Below, one piece after another: positions 42,425 to 50,204 of a stretch of 64,000 nt of DNA (the first letter of the stretch is position 1; each line of letters starts with the position of its first letter). The translations under genes and the position numbers were made by a program. The DNA comes from Nonomuraea solani. Its GTDB lineage: Bacteria; Actinomycetota; Actinomycetes; Streptosporangiales; Streptosporangiaceae. The notes under the pieces were generated by a model. The model saw nothing but the letters and a program-made list of their open reading frames with translations. It searched no databases and had not been told where the DNA came from. Where the stretch lies: positions 1 to 64,000 of the forward strand of contig NZ_FNVT01000031.1 of assembly GCF_900108335.1 (NCBI RefSeq). Direction: 5' to 3'.

Positions 42425-43806
42425 GCCGGAACGAATCGACGGCCGGCTCCCTCCCCCATGCCCTCGCCGGCGGCCTTCATCTCGATCACTACGGCGGCGA
42501 CAGGTTGCCGTTCGTCTCGCTCGGCGCCCGCGGGGTGCGGATGCGGCTGGCGGAGGGCGACGACCACCCGGCGGCGCGCGAGCCGTTCGAGGTGATCGAC
42601 GCCTCCGGCGGCTACGCCAGCGCCTGCCTGGGCGCGGCGCACCCCACCGTGCACGCCGCCCTGAGCCGGGCCGTGACGGAGCTCGGATACGCGACGGACG
42701 AGGTCGAGGTCGCCGAGCGGACGCGCCTGCTCAGCGAGCTGTTCGGCCCGGACGGGCTGTGGTGCGATCGGTTTCCGGCCGGCGACTTTCACGTGGCGGG
42801 CCGTAACTCCGGCTCCGAGGGCATGGAGCTGGCGATGCGGCTGGTCCTGGAGTCGCGCTTCGACCGGCGCCGGCTACGGCCCGACCCCGAGCGCGGTGGC
42901 CGCGACCTGATCCTCGCGTTCGAGGGGGCCTGGCACGGCTGGACCGGCGGGCTCACGCTGCTGCTCAACCGGCGTCACTTCCGCGTCGGACTGCCACGAA
43001 TCGCCGACACCGGCGCGTACGGGGTGAAAGCGGAGTTCCTGCCGTTCGGTGCCCTGGAGCCGTTGCGCGAGTTCTTCGCCCGCGCGGGCGACCGGGTGCT
43101 GGCCGTGGTCGTCGAGCCGGTTCAGGGCGACGCCGGCCTGCTGGTCCCGCCGCCCGGCTACCTGCGGGCGCTGGCCGAGCTGGCGGCGGGGCACGGCGCG
43201 CTGCTGGTCGCCGACGAGGTGCTGACGTTCGCCAAGACCGGCGCCTTCTTCGCCATGACGGACGAGCTCGGCCCGATCCCGGCGGACATCACCGTGATCG
43301 GCAAGAGCCTGGGCATGGGAGCGCTGTCCACCGCGATGGTGATCGCCCGCCGATGGCTGGGGATCCGGCCGTCCGGCGCGGTCGCCACGTCCGACCTGCG
43401 CCCGCTGACGTGCGCGGTGATCCGTGACGGGCTGCGGCTGATCGTCGCCGAGAAGCTGCTCGAACGGTCGGCGGCGCTCGCCGAGCGGCTGGCCGGGTTG
43501 CTCGAAAGCGAGGTGCTCGACCGGTTCCCGCAGGTGTACCGCGCGTCGAGGGGCATCGGCCTGCTACACGGGCTGGAGCTCACGGAAGACGCCGCCGGCA
43601 GGCTGCCCGGCCTGCGCCGGCACATCATTCGGGCGGGATGCTACGTCGAGTTCATGGCGGGCGCCGGCCACCGCTCTCACGACCTGCCGTACATCTTCCC
43701 GACCATGCGCGTGGCCCCGCCGCTCGTCGTCACCGAGGCCGAGTCGGACGAGATCGTCTCGGCGATTCAGCGCGGGACGGCGGCGTTCCTGGAGGCACGG
43801 CGGTGA
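42421..43806 (+). CDS. PLP-dependent class III aminotransferase (GSA-aminomutase-like)
   Basis: 461 residues, fold-type I. The phosphate-binding GRNSGSEGMELAMRL, the AFEGAWHGWTGG segment of glutamate-semialdehyde-aminomutase-like enzymes, Asp265 in VADEVLTF and the Schiff-base Lys295 in VIGKSLGMG are all present. Such enzymes in iturin/mycosubtilin-type systems aminate a carrier-bound 3-ketoacyl chain. Here it sits between an ACP and a ketosynthase with no ketoreductase, which fits formation of a 3-amino acyl unit. GTG 42421 overlaps the ACP stop. The reaction assignment is inference; the family is firm. Confidence 0.9.
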   Translation: MSRNESTAGSLPHALAGGLHLDHYGGDRLPFVSLGARGVRMRLAEGDDHPAAREPFEVIDASGGYASACLGAAHPTVHAALSRAVTELGYATDEVEVAERTRLLSELFGPDGLWCDRFPAGDFHVAGRNSGSEGMELAMRLVLESRFDRRRLRPDPERGGRDLILAFEGAWHGWTGGLTLLLNRRHFRVGLPRIADTGAYGVKAEFLPFGALEPLREFFARAGDRVLAVVVEPVQGDAGLLVPPPGYLRALAELAAGHGALLVADEVLTFAKTGAFFAMTDELGPIPADITVIGKSLGMGALSTAMVIARRWLGIRPSGAVATSDLRPLTCAVIRDGLRLIVAEKLLERSAALAERLAGLLESEVLDRFPQVYRASRGIGLLHGLELTEDAAGRLPGLRRHIIRAGCYVEFMAGAGHRSHDLPYIFPTMRVAPPLVVTEAESDEIVSAIQRGTAAFLEARR

Positions 43807-44234
43807 GTGTCATGGTGTCATTGCCCCGCCGCGTGGAGCACGTGGACACCGACGCCGCCGGTGTCATGCACTTCACCCGCTACGCCTCCCTGATCGAGAC
43901 CGCACTGCTGGAGAACCTGGAGGCCCTCGGCGTCGGCACCCGCCTGATGGACGAGCACAAGGTGCAGCCGGCGGTGTCCGAGCTGCGCATGCGCTACAGC
44001 GCCGCCGCCCGCTTCTCCGACGAGCTTCTGGTACGGGTCGGCGTCGAGCATGTCGGCGGCGCGTCGTACCGGATCTCCGGCTTCGTGTACCGCCGGGAGG
44101 ACGGCGCCGAGACGCTGCTCGCCTCGGGCTTGCTGGTGATGTGCCTGGTCAGGGTCGCCGACGGCGCCCCGGCCGCGTTGCCCGCCACCCTGCGCACCAC
44201 GCTGGCGAGATGCATGGGAGAAGCCGATGGGTGA
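43803..44234 (+). CDS. Hot-dog thioesterase (4HBT/YbgC-like)
   Basis: 143 residues, single hot-dog fold. The catalytic Asp17 is in VEHVDTDAAGVMHFTRYASLIE, the 4-hydroxybenzoyl-CoA thioesterase/YbgC signature. Family members hydrolyse acyl-CoA or acyl-ACP. Aryl-polyene gene sets carry a similar enzyme. GTG 43803 overlaps the aminotransferase stop; its own end overlaps the FabZ-like start by 8 bases. It may free mis-primed chains or the finished acid for the neighbouring AMP-ligase. Confidence 0.88.
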   Translation: MSVMVSLPRRVEHVDTDAAGVMHFTRYASLIETALLENLEALGVGTRLMDEHKVQPAVSELRMRYSAAARFSDELLVRVGVEHVGGASYRISGFVYRREDGAETLLASGLLVMCLVRVADGAPAALPATLRTTLARCMGEADG

Positions 44235-44694
44235 GTCGACACTGGGGTTCAGCGAGATCAAGCAGTGGCTGCGCCACCGGCACCCGATGATCTACATCGA
44301 CCGGGTGCTCGACTACGTGCCCGGGGAGTCCCTGCGCAGCATGCTGGCGGTCTCCGGGACGATGGACGCCATCGCCGGGCACTTCCCCGAACGGGCCATC
44401 TACCCCGGCAGCCACCTGATCCAGGCCATCGCTCAATCCGGCATCATCCTGTACCAGCTGAGCACGTCGAAACTGGCGGACGATGAGATCACGCTCATCG
44501 GTTCCGTGCAGGCCCGCTTCCAGCGCATCGTGGTCGTCGGCGACCAGGTGATCTTCAACGTGCGCGCCGACCGCCTCACCGGCGACACCTTCCACTTCTC
44601 GTGCCGGGCGACCGTGGACGGCGAGCCCGCGGCGGCCTTCCGCGGCTCCCTCGTCAAAGTGACGGTCGAGCAGCTCGGGCGGCGGCTGTGGTGA
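44227..44694 (+). CDS. FabZ-like hot-dog dehydratase with Glu-to-Gln change
   Basis: 155 residues. The FabZ motif is GHFPERAIYPGSHLIQAIAQ. Catalytic His52 is kept, but the second catalytic residue (Glu in FabZ, Asp in FabA) is Gln66. The start LRHRHPMIYIDRVLDY is the typical FabZ substrate-tunnel strand. With Gln the protein may be inactive as a dehydratase, act as an isomerase, or merely bind the chain. Overlaps of 8 and 4 bases with its neighbours place it firmly in the operon. Confidence 0.88.
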   Translation: MGESTLGFSEIKQWLRHRHPMIYIDRVLDYVPGESLRSMLAVSGTMDAIAGHFPERAIYPGSHLIQAIAQSGIILYQLSTSKLADDEITLIGSVQARFQRIVVVGDQVIFNVRADRLTGDTFHFSCRATVDGEPAAAFRGSLVKVTVEQLGRRLW

Positions 44695-45809
44695 ACGTCT
44701 GGGTCACCGGGATGGCGTGGTCCACCGCCCTGGGCGACGGGCTGGCCGGCGTGTGGCGGCGGCTGCTCGACGGGCACGACGGGTTCGAGGCGCTGCCGTC
44801 GGAGCATCCGCTGCGCAACCCGCTCGCCGCGACCGTGGCCGATCCGCCCGCGGGCATGAAGCCGTCGGCCCGGCAGCGGATCCTCGCGGAGGGCACGCTG
44901 TCGCGGGCGCTGGCCGACGCCGGCGGCCCGGCGGACGCCTATCCGGTGCTGGGCACGAGCTTCGGGGCGCTCCTCGACGACGAGGACGGCGACCTGTGGC
45001 AGTGGGCCGCGGACGTCGCCGCCGCCGTGGGCCTGCGCCGGCCGCCCGTGGCGGTCAGCACCGCCTGCTCGTCCGGGTCCGACGCGATCGCGGTCGGCGC
45101 GGCCGCGATCCGGTCGGGGGCCGCGGACGTGAGCGTGTGCGGCGCGGCCGACGTGGTGACGCCGGCCAAGCGGCTGGCGCACACCGCTCTGCGCACGATG
45201 TCGCCCACGCGGCTGCGCGCCTTCGACCGCCGCGCCGATGGCACGCTCCTCGGCGAGGGTGCGGGGTTCGTGGTGCTGGAGCGCGAGGAGGCGGCCCGTG
45301 CCAGGGGCGCCGTCCCGTACGCGGTGCTGGCCGGAACGGGAGCGGCCAACGACGGGGCCGGGATGACGGCGCCCGACCCCGGCGGGACCGGCGCCGAACT
45401 CGCCGCGCGGCGCTGCCTGGCCTCCTGCGGGCTCACCGTCGAGGACGTCGCGGTGGTCAACGCGCACGGCTCAGGCACCCCGGCCAACGACAGCGCCGAG
45501 TCGGCCGCCCTGGCGAGGCTGTTCGGCGGGTGCGAACGGCCGCCGGTCGTGTTCGCCACGAAAGGGGCGCTGGGGCACACGCTCGGCGCCACGGGAGCGC
45601 TGGAGGCCGTCGCCGTCGTGCTCGCGCTGCTGGACGGGCGCGCGCCGCCCATCCCCGGGCTGGACGAGGTCATCGAGGGTTTCCCCCTCCCCGTCGCCAC
45701 CGGCTCCGCGAGCCGTCTGCGGCCGGGCGCTGGGCTCAGCCTGACGCTCGGCTTCGGCGGGTTCATCACCTGCCTGGCGTTCACCCCGGGGCAGCGGCAT
45801 GCCCATTGA
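44691..45809 (+). CDS. Beta-ketoacyl-ACP synthase (KAS I/II type)
   Basis: 372 residues. Thiolase fold with the full Cys-His-His set: Cys126 in STACSSGSDAI, His259 in NAHGSGTPAND, Lys291 and His296 in KGALGHTLGATG. It should carry out decarboxylative Claisen extension of an ACP-bound chain with malonyl-ACP. It is about 40 residues shorter than FabF. GTG 44691 overlaps the FabZ-like stop. The next gene encodes a second, truncated ketosynthase-like protein that may be its partner, like a chain-length factor. Confidence 0.93.
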   Translation: MNVWVTGMAWSTALGDGLAGVWRRLLDGHDGFEALPSEHPLRNPLAATVADPPAGMKPSARQRILAEGTLSRALADAGGPADAYPVLGTSFGALLDDEDGDLWQWAADVAAAVGLRRPPVAVSTACSSGSDAIAVGAAAIRSGAADVSVCGAADVVTPAKRLAHTALRTMSPTRLRAFDRRADGTLLGEGAGFVVLEREEAARARGAVPYAVLAGTGAANDGAGMTAPDPGGTGAELAARRCLASCGLTVEDVAVVNAHGSGTPANDSAESAALARLFGGCERPPVVFATKGALGHTLGATGALEAVAVVLALLDGRAPPIPGLDEVIEGFPLPVATGSASRLRPGAGLSLTLGFGGFITCLAFTPGQRHAH

Positions 45810-46299
45810 GCTGGTCACGCTGGCGCGCGGGCGCAGCGAGAGCGATGACCTGACGAGTGCCGGGCGTCGCACGACGTCCTTCTACGCCGACCCGGCCGCC
45901 TGGCTGGTGGTGGCGGCCGTCGAGGACGCGCTGGCCCGAGCCCCCGAGAAGGTGCGCGGCGAACCGGAACGGATCGGCGCGCTGGCGGTCAGCGACCACG
46001 GAACCCGCCACACCATGAGTTCGGTCGCCGCGACGGCCGGCCGTGGACGGGTCTCGCCGCTGCGGTTCGCCGGGGCCAGCCCCGGCTCCCTGGCGGGCCT
46101 GCTCTGCATCGCGCTGGGCTTTCGCGGGCCCAGCCTGCTGGTCTCCATGCGGCCCGACAGGGCGCACGCCGTCATGGAGCTGATCGCCTCGGACTGGCTG
46201 GCGACCGGCCAATGCCGGTACGTCGCCGTCGCCGAGCACACCGTGACCGGCGACGCCCACACGGTGTCCGGCCGCATCCTGGGTCGCGACGGGGACTGA
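45799..46299 (+). CDS. Truncated ketosynthase-like protein without active-site Cys
   Basis: 166 residues that resemble only the N-terminal half of a ketosynthase (ketoacyl-synt_2-like): VTLARGRSESDD, VVAAVEDALAR, RFAGASPGSLAGLLCIALGFRGPS, ending GRILGRDGD. Where the nucleophile elbow STACSSG should be there is LVSMRPDRAH, so it cannot form the acyl thioester. Similar short proteins accompany ketosynthases in aryl-polyene gene sets. It overlaps the ketosynthase gene by 11 bases and probably forms a complex with it. Confidence 0.7.
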   Translation: MPIELVTLARGRSESDDLTSAGRRTTSFYADPAAWLVVAAVEDALARAPEKVRGEPERIGALAVSDHGTRHTMSSVAATAGRGRVSPLRFAGASPGSLAGLLCIALGFRGPSLLVSMRPDRAHAVMELIASDWLATGQCRYVAVAEHTVTGDAHTVSGRILGRDGD

Positions 46300-46306
46300 G
46301 ACACCG

Positions 46307-47728
46307 ATGGAAGACCTGGGCCGGGTGGAGACGTACCTGAGCGAGCGCACCCTCGACATCGACCCGGGACCCGGCGCGCGCACGCCGGTGGCGACGGCCG
46401 CCGATCTGTTCGCCGGCCTGACCGACCGGCGGGGAAACGTCGTGCTGCTCGCCCTGCCGAGTGGCACGACCTTGCTGCGGCACCTGTTCGGGGCGCTGCA
46501 CGGCGGCGCCGTACCGGTCGCGGTGTCGCCCGCGATGCCGGCCGGCCGCCTCGAACAGGTCGCCCGGCGTCTCGGCGCCCGCCTGCTGGTCACCCCGCAC
46601 GGCAGGCCGGCGCCCGGCACGGCCGTACGGCGTCTCGGTGACACCGTCGTCGCCACGCTGCCCGGCCCCTGGCAGCGTCACGACCCCGACCATGTGATCA
46701 TCATGACGTCGGGGACGTCCGGTATCTTCAGTGGCTGCCTGCACCGGGCCTCGTCGCTGTTCCGCAACGCCGCCCGGCACGCGGAGTCGGTAGGGCTGGG
46801 TTCCCACGACACCATGCTGGTGACGTTGCCGTTGAACTTCTCCTACGCCCTGGTGGCCCAGGCGCTGGCGGGCCTGGTCACCGACGCCCGCCTGGTGATC
46901 GCCGGCCCGCCGTTCAGCCGGCGCGGCTACCTCGACGCCATCGTCCGCCATGGGGTCACCAGCTCGTCACTGACGCCCTTCCTGCTGCGGCACCTGCTGT
47001 CCGAACGGCCGCCCGCCGGCCTGCGCATGCTCACGGTGGGCGGCGACGGGCTGCCGGGCGAGGAGGTGAGCCGGCTGGTCGCCGGCCGGCCCGGCCTGGA
47101 GGTGTACATCACGTACGGGCTGACCGAGGCGGGACCCCGGGTCAGCACGCTGGCGGCGCACCGCGAACCGGCCCACCGGCACGGCTCCGTCGGCCTGCCG
47201 CTGCGGGGCGTCGGCGTGGCTCTGCGCGACGTGCGCGACGGGGTCGGGGAGCTGCTCGTGACCTCCGACACGGTGATGGTGCGGCGAGTCGGCACAGTGG
47301 ACGGACCAGTGGACGGACCAGTGGACAGCCCAATGGACGGCGCGGTGGACGGCCGCCACGCCGGGACCCGGCGGATCGCCACCGGCGACCTGTTCCGCCT
47401 CGACCCCGACGGCTACCTCCACTTCGCCGGCCGCCTCGGGGACTCCTGCGTCGTCGAGGGGGTCAAGGTGTCGCTGCCGTCGGTGCGGCGCCTGGCCACG
47501 GCGCTGCCCGGGGTGGTGCGCGCGGCCACCCGCCCCTGCTCGGGAGGCGCGGCCGACGAGGAGCACGTACCGCACGACGGGCAGCGTTTCGTTCTGGAGC
47601 TGCACATGCGCGAGGTCACCCGCGAGGCGGTGCGCCCGGTGCGGGCGGAGCTGCACCGCCTGCTGCTTCGGGCCGAGCGCCCCTGCCGGATCCTCGCGGT
47701 CCCGGCGGCGGACACGCCCTACAAGTGA
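46307..47728 (+). CDS. Diverged AMP-dependent ligase with degenerate P-loop
   Basis: 473 residues, ANL fold. The A3 loop is IIMTSGTSGIFSGCLHR, lacking the Pro-Lys-Gly of TSGTTGxPKG; A5 is ITYGLTEAGPRVS; A7 is ATGDLFRLDPDG; A8 GRLGDSCVVEGVKVS. It ends exactly at the A10 lysine (ADTPYK-stop). A 12-bp tandem repeat codes VDGPVDGPVDSPMDGAVDG at about 331-349, a likely flexible loop. Aryl-polyene sets have a similar short ligase. It may load an acid on the ACP or be a partly inactive chaperone-like protein. Last gene of the operon; 10-base overlap with the convergent A-PCP gene. Confidence 0.78.
   Translation: MEDLGRVETYLSERTLDIDPGPGARTPVATAADLFAGLTDRRGNVVLLALPSGTTLLRHLFGALHGGAVPVAVSPAMPAGRLEQVARRLGARLLVTPHGRPAPGTAVRRLGDTVVATLPGPWQRHDPDHVIIMTSGTSGIFSGCLHRASSLFRNAARHAESVGLGSHDTMLVTLPLNFSYALVAQALAGLVTDARLVIAGPPFSRRGYLDAIVRHGVTSSSLTPFLLRHLLSERPPAGLRMLTVGGDGLPGEEVSRLVAGRPGLEVYITYGLTEAGPRVSTLAAHREPAHRHGSVGLPLRGVGVALRDVRDGVGELLVTSDTVMVRRVGTVDGPVDGPVDSPMDGAVDGRHAGTRRIATGDLFRLDPDGYLHFAGRLGDSCVVEGVKVSLPSVRRLATALPGVVRAATRPCSGGAADEEHVPHDGQRFVLELHMREVTREAVRPVRAELHRLLLRAERPCRILAVPAADTPYK
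47297..47353 (+). repeat. Imperfect 12-bp tandem repeats coding VDGP units
   Basis: Nearly five units of GTGGACGGACCA-like sequence lie in frame inside the AMP-ligase gene, the first two identical. It is a second case in this cluster of in-frame 12-bp expansion. Confidence 0.85.
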
Positions 47729-49470
47729 GCGTCGATGTAGGCGGCCAGCTCGCGAACGGTGGGATGTTCGAAGACCGCCCGGACCGGGATCTCCAGGCCC
47801 CACTCCTCGATGACGGCCGCCGCGATCCGTACCGCCATGAGCGAGTGCCCTTTCAGCTCGAAGAAGTCGTCGTCGGCGCCCAGGTCCTCGCGCTCCAGGA
47901 CCTGCCGCCAGATCGCGGCGAGCCGGCGCTCGGTGTCGGTGGCGGGCTCCTTCGGGTCGGCCTGCCGGGTGGCGATCGTGCCGGGGTCGGGCAGCCGCTT
48001 TCTGTCGATCTTCCCGGTGGAGGTGAGGGGCAGCCTGTCGAGCACCACGTACGCCGCCGGCACCATGTACGACGGCAGCGTGCCGGCCACCCGGCGGTGC
48101 ACCGCGCGCACGTCCACCGCGGCCCCCCGCGCCGGCTCCAGATACGCGGCCGGATGGGCGGTGCCCTGCTCGTCGGTGAAGACGCCGACGGCCGCCTGCG
48201 CCACGCCCGGCTCGGCCCGCAGCACCGCCTCGATCTCGGCCAGCTCGACGCGGGCGCCCCGGATCTTGACCTGGTGATCGCGCCGTCCCAGGAACACGAG
48301 GGCGCCATCGGCCCGCCTGCGCGCCAGGTCCCCGGTCCGATAGGTGCGCAGGCCCGACGCGTCGGGCCCCGAGAAGGCCGCCTCGGTCTCGGCGGGCCGG
48401 CCCAGGTAGCCGTGAGCGAGGTAGCGGGTTCTGATCCACACCTCCCCCTCCTCGCCGAAGGTGTCGTCGTCCTGGTGCAGCAGGGTCTGCACGCCGGGGA
48501 TGTCGCCGCCGATCGGGATCTCGCCGGCGCTGTCCGGCTCGACCCGGTGAAAGGTCGCGACGGTGGTCTCGGCGGGGCCGTAGACGTTGTAGATCGCCGC
48601 CTGGGGGAAGTGGGCGCGCACCTGGTTCACGGTCGCGGTGTGCAGCGGCTCGCCGTACAGGCTGACCACCCGCAGAGCCGGATCGGGGGCCGCGCCGGCG
48701 CTCTCCCGGGCCAGCAGCAGGCGGCGCATGAGCGTGGGCACGCAGAAGACGTGCGTCACCTGGTGGGCGCTCACCCAGGGCAGGAGCTGCGCGCCGTCGG
48801 GCTTCACGGTGGGTGGGGGGATGACGATCGCGGCCCCGGCGTCGAGGGCGCTGAGAATCTCCAGGTACGCGGCGTCGTAGCTGAGGCGGGCCAGTTGCAA
48901 CATGCGCGCGCCACGGCCGAGCCCGCTCTCCGCGGCCATCCAGCGGCCGAAGTGCAGCAGGTTGCCGCTGCGCTGCATGATGCCCTTCGGCCGTCCCGTG
49001 GAGCCCGAGGTGTACACCAGGCAGCTCGTGTCCTTGGGCACGATGTGCTCGCGTGAGCCCGGCGGCGCGGCCGACAGAACCTCCGCGCTGTCCGCCTGGA
49101 CGGTGATCACGGCGGGACAGCCGTGCGGCGGCTCGTCGCCGGGGCGCGTCACCACGCCCGTCGCCCGGCAGTCGTCCAGGATCGCGCGGTGCCGGGCGGC
49201 GGGCTGGTCGGCGTCGAGCCAGACGAAGGCCGTGCCGGCGGTGAAGGCGGCGAGCATCGCGGCGATGCCGTCGGCGCCGTCGGGCAGCGCCATCGCCACC
49301 ACGTCGCCCGCGCCCAGGCCCGCCCCGGCCAGCGCGCCACGGTAGCGTTCCACCCGCGCGGCCAGGCCCGGGTAGCCGAGCACGCCCTCGGCCGAGATGA
49401 TGGCGGGACTGTCGGGGGCCTCAGCGGCGTGGGCTTCCACACGCGGCCCGATATCGGAGTCGAACATCAT
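47719..49470 (-). CDS. Adenylation-carrier didomain (A-PCP)
   Basis: 583 residues. A domain with P-loop YTSGSTGRPKG near 153-163, A5 NVYGPAETTVATF, A7 YRTGDLAR, A8 GRRDHQVKIRGARVELAEIE and Lys in LTSTGKIDRKRLP. PCP Ser543 in FFELKGHSLMAV. The pocket reads D-A-L-F-S-Y-V-V-A-K: the Asp means an amino acid with a free alpha-amine, but the rest is no code I know. It probably delivers its residue in trans to the C-PCP protein at 24.8 kb or to the C protein of its own operon. ATG 49470 (AAGGGGA upstream) overlaps the thioesterase stop as ATGA. Confidence 0.9.
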   Translation of the reverse strand: MMFDSDIGPRVEAHAAEAPDSPAIISAEGVLGYPGLAARVERYRGALAGAGLGAGDVVAMALPDGADGIAAMLAAFTAGTAFVWLDADQPAARHRAILDDCRATGVVTRPGDEPPHGCPAVITVQADSAEVLSAAPPGSREHIVPKDTSCLVYTSGSTGRPKGIMQRSGNLLHFGRWMAAESGLGRGARMLQLARLSYDAAYLEILSALDAGAAIVIPPPTVKPDGAQLLPWVSAHQVTHVFCVPTLMRRLLLARESAGAAPDPALRVVSLYGEPLHTATVNQVRAHFPQAAIYNVYGPAETTVATFHRVEPDSAGEIPIGGDIPGVQTLLHQDDDTFGEEGEVWIRTRYLAHGYLGRPAETEAAFSGPDASGLRTYRTGDLARRRADGALVFLGRRDHQVKIRGARVELAEIEAVLRAEPGVAQAAVGVFTDEQGTAHPAAYLEPARGAAVDVRAVHRRVAGTLPSYMVPAAYVVLDRLPLTSTGKIDRKRLPDPGTIATRQADPKEPATDTERRLAAIWRQVLEREDLGADDDFFELKGHSLMAVRIAAAVIEEWGLEIPVRAVFEHPTVRELAAYIDAHL

Positions 49471-50204
49471 TCCCCTTCGGCCTCGGCTGAGATCCGCGCG
49501 GCGACGCGGGTGATCTCCTCGACGACGAACGCTTCCGCGTCCTGAACCACGAAATGGCCGGACGGCACGGACCTGACCGAGCAGCCCCCGCTCGTACAGC
49601 GGGCCCATCCCGCGGCCTCCCCGGCCGTCAGACCGGGATCGTCCGCGCCCACGAGCACCCGGACGGGCACGGCCGGCAGCGGCCCCGCGCTCGCGGCGTA
49701 GCCTCGAAGCAGCCGCAGGTCGGCCCACAGATCGCGCAAGATGAGCCGATGCACGACCGGATCGTTCAGCGCCTCCCGCATCCGCTCGTCACCACGCCAC
49801 ATCCGGGCCAGGACACGATGGTCGTCGGGGGTGTGGTCGCCGAACCTCTCCGCCCACAGCCGCGGAGGCGCCGACGAGACGATCAGGCACGCCACCGGCG
49901 GGCTCCCGGACATCGCCCTGGCCGTCTCGAACGCGATGAGCCCGCCCAGGCTCTGGCCCACCATCATGTACGGCCGCCGCACCCGGACCCCCGCCGCCAC
50001 GATCCGCCCGACCAGCCCGGCCAGATCGCTCACCTCGACACCGTCGCCGGGGCGGGGCATGCGCACGGCCAGCACCTCGACGTGATCGGGAAGAGCCCGC
50101 GCCAGGGCCTCGTACGACGGCGCGTCCCCGCCCGCGTGCGGAAAGCACACGGCCCGTAGCACCGCCTCCGGCCTGCGACGCGGCGTCCAGAAGCACTCTG
50201 TCAC
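49467..50204 (-). CDS. Type II thioesterase
   Basis: 245 residues, alpha/beta hydrolase of the editing thioesterase family. N-terminal VCFPHAGGDAPSY, nucleophile Ser85 in MVGQSLGGLIAFE, Asp in VLVGADDPG and His in VPSGHFVVQDAE. It removes wrong or stalled acyl groups from NRPS carriers. GTG 50204 overlaps the stop of the C-A* gene as GTGA and follows GGGGGAG. Its presence supports that the assembly line is functional. Confidence 0.92.
   Translation of the reverse strand: MTECFWTPRRRPEAVLRAVCFPHAGGDAPSYEALARALPDHVEVLAVRMPRPGDGVEVSDLAGLVGRIVAAGVRVRRPYMMVGQSLGGLIAFETARAMSGSPPVACLIVSSAPPRLWAERFGDHTPDDHRVLARMWRGDERMREALNDPVVHRLILRDLWADLRLLRGYAASAGPLPAVPVRVLVGADDPGLTAGEAAGWARCTSGGCSVRSVPSGHFVVQDAEAFVVEEITRVAARISAEAEGE

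Noticed and set aside
42170..47728. A complete aryl-polyene cluster
   Set aside because: ACP, hot-dog thioesterase, FabZ-like, ketosynthases and ligase are similar, but ketoreductase, ammonia-lyase, acyltransferase and export genes are missing, and an aminotransferase and E1/E2 genes are added.
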